Shown here: positions 1-5,017 of the stretch, piece by piece
Numbering within the stretch: the first letter of the stretch is position 1
How the letters are laid out: each line of letters begins with the position of its first letter
Assembly (NCBI GenBank): GCA_031277995.1
Contig: JAITLH010000393.1
Span: 1-5,017 of the forward strand
DNA length: 5,017 nt
Source: Deltaproteobacteria bacterium
Lineage (GTDB): Bacteria > Desulfobacterota > Desulfarculia > Adiutricales > Adiutricaceae
Direction: 5' to 3'
The notes under the pieces: model-generated
What the model saw: only the letters and a program-made list of their open reading frames with translations
What the model was told of the DNA's origin: nothing
The model's database searches: none
Program-made: the position numbers and the translations under genes

Positions 1-48
1 GGCTTGGCTCCCCGGAAACGAACGCGTCAAACCCCAATACCAAAACCC

Positions 49-76
49 TTGCCCCGGCCCCACAAGGCCGGGGCAA
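49..76. promoter_or_regulatory. Perfect GC-rich hairpin upstream of fchA
   Basis: The arms 49-59 (ttgccccggcc) and 66-76 (ggccggggcaa) are perfectly complementary over 11 bp with a 6-nt loop. The repeat ends 35 bases before the chosen fchA start. No T-run follows it on either strand, so it is not a textbook intrinsic terminator. It could be the terminator of a gene lying before the window, or a structured element in the fchA leader. Its presence is also one reason not to extend the fchA reading frame through this stretch. Confidence 0.5.
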
Positions 77-99
77 ACCGACGATCGCCCTTTGGCAAT

Positions 100-108
100 G
101 AGAGAGAA
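100..108 (+). promoter_or_regulatory. Ribosome binding site of fchA
   Basis: A purine-rich stretch (gagagagaa) ends 3 bases before the ATG at 112, and its last GAG lies 5 bases upstream, a workable Shine-Dalgarno distance. It supports the ATG at 112 over the upstream in-frame TTG at position 4. The match to AGGAGG is only partial. Confidence 0.5.
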
Positions 109-111
109 CAT

Positions 112-747
112 ATGTCCCACCACATCAGTTACGACATGTCCATCAACGAGTTTCTTTCCGTGGCCGCTTCCAGCGCCCACGTGCCCGGCGGCGGCAACGT
201 TTCCGCCGTGGTGGCTACCCTGGGCGCTTCCATGGGGGCCATGGTGGCAAGTTTAACCAAGGGCAAGAAGGGCTATGAGGAATACCAGGAGCAAAACGAG
301 GCCATTTTAAAGACCTTCATGGAAGGCATCGAGGCCCTCAAGGTCATGACCTTGGGTGACATCCAGGCCTTCGACGAGTACATGGCCACCTTCAAGCTCC
401 CCAAAGACACCGACGAGCAGAAAAAGGCCCGGGGCGAGGCCATCCAGGCGGCCGGCCAAAAGGCCACCCTGGCTCCCCTAAACGTCTGCCGCAAGTGCTT
501 GGAGCTCATGAAAGAAGCCCATAAGCTGGCCCCCTTTGGCAACAAGGGCGCCATCAGCGACTGCGGCGTCTCGGCCATCATCTTGGAAGCCGCCATCCGG
601 GCGGCCATGCTCTCCGTTGACATCAATCTGCCCAGTATCAAGGACCAAGAGTTTGTCAAAAACGTCAAGGCCGAACGGGCTTTGATCTTCACCCAAGCCG
701 AGGAACTCAAGGTCGATATCCTCTACCACATGAGGGCCCGCTGGTAG
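112..747 (+). CDS. fchA: Methenyltetrahydrofolate cyclohydrolase (FchA; cyclodeaminase/cyclohydrolase family)
   Basis: This 211-aa protein matches the formiminotransferase-cyclodeaminase C-terminal family in its stand-alone form, which is usually about 200-210 aa. FchA interconverts 5,10-methenyl-THF and 10-formyl-THF in the cytosol. Visible family signatures, numbered from the ATG at 112, are the PGGGN glycine loop at residues 25-29, MVASLTKGKKGYEEY after it, an acidic/AF segment (DIQAFDEYM) with KLPKDT downstream, and near the C-terminus GNKGAISDCGV followed by EAAIRAAM and DINLPSIKDQEF. The protein is largely helical, as in the family, and has no signal peptide or membrane segment. The frame stays open to a TTG at position 4, but those 36 extra residues are basic, proline-rich, unlike the family and overlap a hairpin, so ATG 112 is preferred. 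No formiminotransferase domain is fused. A role as formimidoyl-THF cyclodeaminase in histidine or purine breakdown cannot be excluded from sequence. A strong terminator closes the unit. Confidence 0.9.
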   Translation: MSHHISYDMSINEFLSVAASSAHVPGGGNVSAVVATLGASMGAMVASLTKGKKGYEEYQEQNEAILKTFMEGIEALKVMTLGDIQAFDEYMATFKLPKDTDEQKKARGEAIQAAGQKATLAPLNVCRKCLELMKEAHKLAPFGNKGAISDCGVSAIILEAAIRAAMLSVDINLPSIKDQEFVKNVKAERALIFTQAEELKVDILYHMRARW

Positions 748-769
748 AAAAAAAACCGCGGCCTTTTTT
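748..769. repeat. A-run/T-run imperfect palindrome after the fchA stop
   Basis: Eight A's directly follow the TAG stop, then ccgcggcc, then six T's. It reads as an AAAAAA-ccgcgg-TTTTTT palindrome broken by two extra C's. As RNA it gives only a weak A:U stem with a loop of about ten bases, so it is a poorer terminator than the one at 790. It may help transcript ending, or act as a terminator for transcription arriving on the other strand. Confidence 0.35.
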
Positions 770-789
770 CCCCAACGAATCATTCCCCC

Positions 790-828
790 CGGCGGCCGGG
801 CGCCCTTGGCCCAGCCGCCGATTTTTTT
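790..828 (+). terminator. Rho-independent terminator of fchA
   Basis: The stem cggcggc (790-796) pairs perfectly with gccgccg (814-820). After one C/A mismatch it continues with gggc (798-801) against gccc (809-812), leaving a loop of about 7 nt. The run attttttt (821-828) follows immediately. The GC-rich stem plus seven T's, 43 bases after the fchA stop, is a classical intrinsic terminator in the + orientation. It argues against cotranscription of fchA with the SNF2 gene. Confidence 0.85.
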
Positions 829-862
829 CGCCCCACTTCAAAGCCCACACCCTGGCGCGAAA

Positions 863-896
863 GCCCGCCACGGGGCCATTAGACCCCTTTGCGGGC
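863..896. repeat. GC-rich two-step hairpin in the intergenic region
   Basis: The outer stem gcccgc (863-868) pairs with gcgggc (891-896) and the inner stem gggg (872-875) with cccc (884-887). They are separated by a symmetrical 3x3 internal loop and capped by an 8-nt loop. No T-run follows on the + strand and only three T's follow on the - strand, so termination is doubtful. It may be a structured RNA or DNA element, possibly of a dispersed extragenic type, but no second copy exists in this window. Confidence 0.35.
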
Positions 897-1284
897 CCTT
901 CCCTCCGATCCCAAAATAACCACTTTTAAAACCTTCCCCGCGCCTCACACTACAAAAAATTGACCAAACCCAGCCGATTCCCGCCAATCCCGGGAGCAAA
1001 AGCCAGAAAACCCTTCCCGCTTGGGCCCGCGGCTAGCCCGTTATGAAAAGGGCCAAACGATGGGACATTCTCGATTGGTTAGGCGCGATATGGCCAAGGG
1101 GCAAGGCTACGGAGCATAGTCAGGTTCTATTTGCCGATCGATTGTTAATTTTTCCCTAAAACAGAACGTAAACTAAGAATTAGAAAGTAAGGCCTAAAAT
1201 TTGTAATGAAAAACTTAAGAATATTTACTAAAACTTGGGGTTTAAGGCTTGATTGGGAGTGAGAAAGTCTGAGTTAAATAATTA

Positions 1285-1313
1285 TTGACCTATCTCTGTT
1301 TTTATGGTATTTT
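1285..1313 (+). promoter_or_regulatory. Candidate sigma70-type promoter with extended -10
   Basis: TTGACC at 1285-1290 matches five of six bases of the -35 consensus. A 17-base spacer leads to TATTTT at 1308-1313, preceded by TGG at 1305-1307, which forms an extended -10. The flanks are AT-rich. A transcript would start near 1320, giving the SNF2 gene a leader of about 350 nt, or else producing a separate small RNA. AT-rich DNA produces such matches by chance, so this is a candidate only. Confidence 0.4.
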
Positions 1314-1365
1314 CTTTTCTCGTCAGAGATTAATTTTTATCCGACCGTTTTTTTTGTAAACTATA

Positions 1366-1399
1366 TTTTAACGTTGTCACTCCAAACAACGTTTTAAAA
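1366..1399. repeat. Inverted repeat (aacgttgt ... acaacgtt)
   Basis: The core arms aacgttgt (1370-1377) and acaacgtt (1386-1393) are perfectly complementary, with an 8-nt loop. The stem can continue with tttt (1366-1369) against aaaa (1396-1399) past a 2-nt bulge, giving about 12 bp. It lies roughly 45 bases after the start predicted from the 1285-1313 promoter, so it could be an RNA hairpin in a leader. As DNA it could be an operator for a dimeric repressor. Confidence 0.4.
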
Positions 1400-1431
1400 G
1401 CTATTCTTGCTTTTTACGATACCACCCGATT

Positions 1432-1467
1432 AAGATCAAATAAATATATAGCCAAAATTTGATTTTT
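1432..1467. repeat. AU-rich hairpin (aagatcaaat ... atttgatttt)
   Basis: Positions 1432-1441 pair with 1457-1466 over 10 bp including one G:U pair, around a 15-nt loop, and the 3' arm ends in a short T-run. The stem is AT-rich and therefore weak, so a true terminator is unlikely. It may be part of a folded leader together with the neighbouring repeats. Confidence 0.25.
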
Positions 1468-1564
1468 CAACCTGTCGTTAGCAAATAGCTAGTTTATTGG
1501 AAACGGTTTGCCTAAGCTTCAATTTCAAAAATAAAAATTTCCTCTCACATCGCTTTGAAAACAC

Positions 1565-1577
1565 CTTCGCGGCGAAG
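1565..1577. promoter_or_regulatory. 13-bp odd palindrome, possible operator
   Basis: cttcgc (1565-1570) and gcgaag (1572-1577) form a perfect inverted repeat around a single central base. It is a GC-rich island at the edge of the AT-rich stretch, about 90 bases before the SNF2 start and upstream of the proximal promoter candidate. Tightly spaced symmetry of this kind suits a dimeric DNA-binding protein better than an RNA hairpin. No regulator is identified. Confidence 0.25.
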
Positions 1578-1600
1578 AGTTTGCCTTAATCGGCCATTCA

Positions 1601-1629
1601 TTCCGCGTCCTTAATTTTACCAGTATTAT
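1601..1629 (+). promoter_or_regulatory. Weak proximal promoter candidate for the SNF2 gene
   Basis: TATTAT at 1624-1629 is a good -10 hexamer. With a 17-base spacer, the -35 position reads TTCCGC (1601-1606), which is poor. Transcription from here would give a leader of about 30 nt. It competes with the better-matching but distant candidate at 1285-1313. Confidence 0.25.
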
Positions 1630-1667
1630 CCCATCTTTTTACGTACCTTAAAAAGGCTTACTGAGAT

Positions 1668-4643
1668 ATGCCTAGATTACCCATCGGTTTACCCGGTCCC
1701 GCCCCCATCTCGAAAGGCAATGGGAAATCGCTTCCCGTTTCTTACGAAAAGACCCACCGAGTTGACATACCCTCCGACCTACCGGCCCAAAAAACCGCGA
1801 GCGATCTTGACACGCCGGCCAAAAACGGGAGAGGCCGAAAAAGCCCCGCCGATTTGACCCTTAAGGATCGTCTCTCGAGATTGACTTTCTCGGAAGCCTC
1901 AAAGATCTTGGGGCCCCAAGGCAAGGAACTGCTTAAGTCCAATTTCTCCCAGGGGCTCTCTTACGAGGACATCGAGGATAACTGCCTTTTTACCGACGAA
2001 GAATTCTCCCTGGACGTCTTTGACGCCCGGGTAAGTTTTTTCCTTTCGGGTCCCAACGGTCACTTGGATTACCAATGTTCGCTTTGCGGCCTTTGTTCGC
2101 CCCGGGGCTGCGAGCACGTGGCCGCGGCCTTGTCGCTTATCCTCGAGGAGAAGATGGCTTTGGGACTGGCCGCGCCCCCGCCCGAGAGGATTCCCTTGGA
2201 AAAACTCTCAGAAGAAGACCTCGTGGAACGGGCCATAAGCGAAAGGCGCGAGAGGGTCATCGCCGATGACCTCAAGGTCAGTTCTTATCCAAAAAGCGGC
2301 ATCTGGGGGGATTACTCGGTCGATAACCCCAAAACCGGCCGCAGATACAAGGTCTCGGTCAGGGGCTTGGAGAAAGGCAAGATTTTTTGCGAATGCCCCG
2401 ATTTCAAAGTCAACACCTTGGGGCTTTGCAAACATACCATGGCCGTGGAGACCATGGTTCAAAAGCGCCTAAAAAAATTCCCCAACCCCGAACCCTGGAA
2501 GCCCACTGAAGTCGAGGTCTACCTTGACTACGTCTCCAGGCCCTTGGCTTTAAGGGTTCAGGCGCCCGAAACCCTTTCCGGCGAAGCCAAACGGGCCTTG
2601 GCGGATTTCTTGGGTAAACCCATAACCCAGATGGGTCCTTTCGTAAGGGCCATGGTCATCTTGGAAAGAAGCGGGGCCCCGGTCACGGTCTTTCCCGACG
2701 CCCTTGAACATATCGAACTGACCTTGCATAGGGAGCGCGTCGGTAAGATAACCCAAGAAATCCGCCGCGATCCCAAAAACCATCCCCTTAGGACCACCCT
2801 TCTAAAAACCGAACTCCTCCCTTACCAGTTAGACGGCGTGGCTTTCGCCGCCCAAGCCGGCCGGGCCATCCTGGCCGACGACATGGGTTTGGGCAAAACC
2901 ATCCAGGGCGTGGGCCTGGCCGAGTTCTTAGCCCGGGAATCCGGGGTCCAAAAGGTCCTCATCGTCTGCCCGGCCAGCCTAAAATCCCAGTGGCAAGACG
3001 AGATCAAGAGGTTTTCCAACCGCTCGGCCTCGCTGGTTTTGGGGACGGCCCAAAACAGAAAACATCAATACTCGGGCCAAGATTTTTTCACCGTCTGCAA
3101 CTATGAGCAGGTTAGCCGCGACAGTTCCGTCATCTCCCGTTCCGACTGGGATCTTCTAATCCTAGACGAGGCCCAGCGCATAAAAAACTGGGAAACCGTT
3201 TCCCATAAGGCCGTCCAGGAAATCAAAAGCCGCTATCTCCTGATCCTTACCGGAACGCCTTTGGAAAATAGCTTGGCCGAACTCTACACCTTGGTAAAAC
3301 TCGTCGATAACCAGCTCCTGGGCCCGGCCTTTAGGTTCCTAAACGCCCACAAAGAAACCGACGAGAAAGGAAAACTCCTGGCCTGGCGGGGCCTAAACGA
3401 GGTCAAGACCGCCCTGGCCCCGGTGTTTTTAAGGCGCACTCGCTCCGAGGTCATAAAGGAGCTTCCTCCCCGGCAAACCGAGATCATCCGGGTGCCGGCG
3501 ACGGACGAACAGCTCGCGCTCCATAACCATAACCTCAAAGCCCTAAGCCGCATCGTCGGTAAGTCCTACCTAACCGAGATGGATTTCCTTAGGCTCAAAA
3601 AGCACCTTTTGATGTGCCGGCTCGCGGCCAATTCCAGCATCCTGGTTGACAAAACCGGCCCCAACTCCTCGGGGAAACTTTCCGAACTCTGGGAACTTCT
3701 AGTTAGGCTCACCGGCGAGGAAGACCGAAAGATCATCATTTTTTCCGAGTGGACCAACATGCTTAACCTGGTTGAGGATCTTCTTTCCCGCCTCAAGGTT
3801 AAGTGGGCCCGCCTGGATGGCAGCATCCCCCAAACCCAAAGGAAGGCCATCATTGGTTCCTTTACCGACGACCCGGAGGTCAAGTTCTTCCTCTCCACCA
3901 ACGCCGGTTCCACCGGCTTAAACCTCCAGGCCGCGGACACGGTCATAAACCTCGATCTGCCTTGGAACCCGGCCATTCTCGAACAAAGAATCGGCCGGGC
4001 CCATCGCATGGGCCAAACCCGCCCGGTCCAGGTCTACCTCTTGATAACCGCCGACACCATCGAGGAAAGGCTTTTGGAACTCCTGGGCGCCAAAAACTCC
4101 CTGGCCCTGGCGACCCTGGACCTAGAAAATGACACCGATTTCGTGGAAATGTCCACGGGCATCGACGCCCTCAAAAACCGCCTCGAGGTTCTTTTGGGCC
4201 GCAGGCCCGACAGACCCATCAAGGAGCCCGAACCCGAGCCTAGCCCACAAGACGAAACCCACCAATCCGCTAGCTCCGCTTCCACCAGCCCCGACGCCAG
4301 GCGCCAAAAACTCTCCGAGGTCGGAGGCAAACTCATCTCGGCCGTCTTTGAATTTTTGGCCGAACTCGCGCCGCCCCCCGAACCCGACCAAAAAACTCCC
4401 GACGGCCCCGACGGCCCCGATGGCCTCCGCGATGACCTCCTAAAAGCCGCCCAGGATAATAACGGCCCTGGCCAGGCCCAACCCTCCCCCTCCCCGGCCG
4501 ATTCCCTTAAGGACATGTTCCTAAGCTTAGTTACCAAAGACGAGCAGGGACGCCCCAAGATCACCCTCACCCTACCCGACGATAACGTCATAAACAAGGT
4601 GACCGACACCCTAGCCCGGCTATTTTCCAGGGCGCTTCAGTAG
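1668..4643 (+). CDS. SWIM zinc-finger SNF2-family ATPase/helicase
   Basis: This 991-aa protein is a bacterial SNF2 (superfamily 2, HepA/RapA-like) DNA-dependent ATPase, expected to translocate on or remodel protein-DNA complexes; its actual client is unknown. The N-terminus has a Cys/His cluster at 137-150 (C-x2-C-x2-C-x4-C-x-H), which looks like a degenerate SWIM finger, and a canonical SWIM finger at 241-256 (CEC-x10-CKH). The ATPase core shows a Q-motif-like LLPYQLDG at 383-390, Walker A DDMGLGKT at 404-411, motif Ia around CPASLKSQW (434-442), Walker B DEAQ at 500-503 and LTGTPLEN at 527-534. The second lobe has IIIFSEW (689-695), NAGSTGLNLQ (745-754) and QRIGRAHRMGQ (773-783). No key residue is missing, so an active ATPase is expected. 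From about 850 a Pro/Glu/Asp/Ser-rich tail with PDG repeats extends the protein. The ATG at 1668 is chosen because the SWIM region lies well inside, and AAAAGG at 1651-1656 is a somewhat distant ribosome site. No restriction, methylation or defence partner is adjacent. It appears monocistronic. Confidence 0.92.
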   Translation: MPRLPIGLPGPAPISKGNGKSLPVSYEKTHRVDIPSDLPAQKTASDLDTPAKNGRGRKSPADLTLKDRLSRLTFSEASKILGPQGKELLKSNFSQGLSYEDIEDNCLFTDEEFSLDVFDARVSFFLSGPNGHLDYQCSLCGLCSPRGCEHVAAALSLILEEKMALGLAAPPPERIPLEKLSEEDLVERAISERRERVIADDLKVSSYPKSGIWGDYSVDNPKTGRRYKVSVRGLEKGKIFCECPDFKVNTLGLCKHTMAVETMVQKRLKKFPNPEPWKPTEVEVYLDYVSRPLALRVQAPETLSGEAKRALADFLGKPITQMGPFVRAMVILERSGAPVTVFPDALEHIELTLHRERVGKITQEIRRDPKNHPLRTTLLKTELLPYQLDGVAFAAQAGRAILADDMGLGKTIQGVGLAEFLARESGVQKVLIVCPASLKSQWQDEIKRFSNRSASLVLGTAQNRKHQYSGQDFFTVCNYEQVSRDSSVISRSDWDLLILDEAQRIKNWETVSHKAVQEIKSRYLLILTGTPLENSLAELYTLVKLVDNQLLGPAFRFLNAHKETDEKGKLLAWRGLNEVKTALAPVFLRRTRSEVIKELPPRQTEIIRVPATDEQLALHNHNLKALSRIVGKSYLTEMDFLRLKKHLLMCRLAANSSILVDKTGPNSSGKLSELWELLVRLTGEEDRKIIIFSEWTNMLNLVEDLLSRLKVKWARLDGSIPQTQRKAIIGSFTDDPEVKFFLSTNAGSTGLNLQAADTVINLDLPWNPAILEQRIGRAHRMGQTRPVQVYLLITADTIEERLLELLGAKNSLALATLDLENDTDFVEMSTGIDALKNRLEVLLGRRPDRPIKEPEPEPSPQDETHQSASSASTSPDARRQKLSEVGGKLISAVFEFLAELAPPPEPDQKTPDGPDGPDGLRDDLLKAAQDNNGPGQAQPSPSPADSLKDMFLSLVTKDEQGRPKITLTLPDDNVINKVTDTLARLFSRALQ
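4398..4424 (+). repeat. Three 9-bp tandem repeats encoding PDG-PDG-PDG
   Basis: The unit cccgacggc occurs three times in a row, the last with a T in place of C (gat). It encodes residues 911-919 of the SNF2 protein, inside its low-complexity tail. The units are nearly identical at DNA level, so copy number could vary between strains by replication slippage without breaking the frame. Confidence 0.8.
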
Positions 4644-4680
4644 CCGCCCAACCCACAAACCCCTTGGCTCCAAAACCCCC

Positions 4681-4696
4681 CCCTTGGCGCCAAGGG
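4681..4696. repeat. 16-bp perfect palindrome cccttggcgccaaggg
   Basis: The sequence equals its own reverse complement over 16 bases, 37 bases after the SNF2 stop. There is no unpaired loop and no T-run, so it is a poor RNA terminator. A half-copy (cccttggctcca) sits just upstream at 4661. It may be a protein-binding site or merely a product of the GC-rich local composition. Confidence 0.45.
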
Positions 4697-4760
4697 CCCT
4701 AACGAGCCAATCCCCTAGCCCGCCCGTTTCTCCCAGCTCCCGATGGCCCCTAACTTACGC

Positions 4761-4801
4761 GAACAAAGCCGCGAAGGATGATTTCCCTCGCGGCTTTGTT
4801 C
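4761..4801. terminator. Terminator-like hairpin downstream of the SNF2 gene
   Basis: gaacaaagccgcga (4761-4774) pairs perfectly with tcgcggctttgttc (4788-4801), a 14-bp stem around a 13-nt loop that can partly close further. The GC core is flanked by an A-rich left arm and a T-rich right arm (ctttgtt), the usual shape of a bidirectional intrinsic terminator. The U-tract is short and interrupted by a G. It lies 117 bases after the SNF2 stop and probably ends that transcript. It could also serve a convergent gene beyond the window. Confidence 0.6.
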
Positions 4802-4952
4802 CCAATACGGCCAGGATAAAACGGTCAAAATAAGCCCGGCGGCCCTAAGCGCCCATGTCGGGCATAAACATACCTTAAAGCCATCGGAAGGCCTCTGAGC
4901 CCCCTTTCCGGCCGTTTAAAGCCCAAGTTTCGAAACTATCAGAGCACCCCCC

Positions 4953-5017
4953 ATGAACCCCAACTCGAACCAACCACGAACGGGAACGGCGCCAATTTTG
5001 CAAGTTACCCAAAGACT
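4953..5017 (+). CDS. Possible start of an unrecognised gene, cut by the window end
   Basis: A frame opens at ATG 4953 and stays open for 21 complete codons (MNPNSNQPRTGTAPILQVTQ...) to the end. The only ribosome-site candidate is agag at 4941-4944, which is weak. The residues are polar and unlike any family I recognise. The fragment is far too short to distinguish a real N-terminus from chance. Confidence 0.2.
   Translation, partial: MNPNSNQPRTGTAPILQVTQR

Larger units (their letters stand above)
829..1667. other. Long intergenic region with GC-rich and AT-rich halves
   Basis: There is no convincing protein gene, tRNA or known riboswitch in these 839 bases on either strand. The first part, to about 1100, resembles the GC-rich surroundings and holds the hairpin at 863-896. 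From about 1130 to 1560 the base composition changes sharply to AT-rich, with long A and T runs, a promoter candidate at 1285-1313 and several inverted repeats listed separately. The composition rises again towards the SNF2 start. The most economical reading is a large upstream regulatory region or leader of the SNF2 gene. An unrecognised small RNA or the decayed remnant of an AT-rich acquired element are alternatives. Confidence 0.6.
4644..5017. other. Downstream intergenic region
   Basis: These 374 bases after the SNF2 stop hold no supported complete gene on either strand. They contain a 16-bp palindrome (4681-4696) and a terminator-like hairpin (4761-4801). Beyond 4802 I see only short open stretches and no promoter that stands out. 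A + strand frame opening at ATG 4953 runs off the window. Confidence 0.6.

Noticed and set aside
4..111. N-terminal extension of fchA from an in-frame TTG at position 4
   Set aside because: The extra 36 residues are basic and proline-rich, do not resemble the family, span a perfect hairpin and lack a ribosome site. The ATG at 112 gives the usual family length.
273..783. Long open frames on the - strand over fchA
   Set aside because: They are mirror frames of a well-supported gene in GC-biased DNA. Their translations are rich in Ser, Met and Ala and show no domain, and they lack start signals.
1292..1330. atctctg/cagagat inverted repeat (1292-1298 and 1324-1330) followed by T-rich DNA as a terminator
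   Set aside because: The stem is only 7 bp with a 25-base loop, and the eight-T run (1348-1355) is too far from it.
829..1667. tRNA, riboswitch, CRISPR array or insertion-sequence remnant in the gap
   Set aside because: I found no cloverleaf, regularly spaced direct repeats, terminal inverted repeats with target duplication, or transposase-like reading frame.
3566..4609. Long - strand open frames (147 and 191 aa) over the 3' half of the SNF2 gene
   Set aside because: The + strand carries conserved helicase motifs V and VI here. The - strand products are low-complexity Ser/Arg-rich and show no recognisable domain.
1668..4643. SNF2 gene as part of a phage-defence system of the DISARM or Zorya kind, which use SNF2-like proteins
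   Set aside because: No methyltransferase, motor proteins, nuclease or other partner lies alongside. The double SWIM layout fits a general bacterial SNF2 family.

Overview
The window carries two complete protein genes, both on the + strand, separated by an unusually long (about 920 bp) non-coding gap. It suggests an ordinary chromosomal segment of a bacterium with GC-rich coding DNA. No rRNA, tRNA or phylogenetic marker is present, so the lineage cannot be fixed. The first gene (fchA, a stand-alone methenyl-tetrahydrofolate cyclohydrolase) is common in anaerobes that run C1/folate metabolism, such as acetogens and fermenters of purines or amino acids. An anaerobic bacterium is therefore a reasonable but weak inference.

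Layout: positions 1-111 hold the tail of an upstream intergenic region, with a perfect 11-bp GC-rich hairpin just before the first gene. Positions 112-747 encode FchA (211 aa). It is followed by an A-run/T-run palindrome at the stop codon and a strong rho-independent terminator at 790-828. From there to 1667 there is no convincing gene. The first part (829 to about 1100) is GC-rich and contains one sizeable hairpin (863-896). The second part (about 1130-1560) is strikingly AT-rich, with a good extended -10 promoter candidate (1285-1313) and several AU-rich inverted repeats. It could be a long 5' leader of the next gene or could hide a small RNA. Positions 1668-4643 encode a 991-aa SWIM zinc-finger SNF2-family ATPase with all the helicase motifs I could look for, two Cys/His clusters near the N-terminus and a low-complexity Pro/Glu/Asp-rich C-terminal extension. 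After it come a 16-bp palindrome, a 14-bp-stem terminator-like hairpin (4761-4801) and a gene-poor end. A possible start of another + strand gene at 4953 is too short to judge.

The two genes have no evident functional link: one is a cytosolic one-carbon enzyme, the other a nucleic-acid-dependent ATPase. The terminator after fchA and the 920-bp gap indicate separate transcription units. I see no defence island, CRISPR array, insertion sequence or phage gene. The most unusual parts are the AT-rich leader region and the extra C-terminal domain of the SNF2 protein; nothing here proves a new system.
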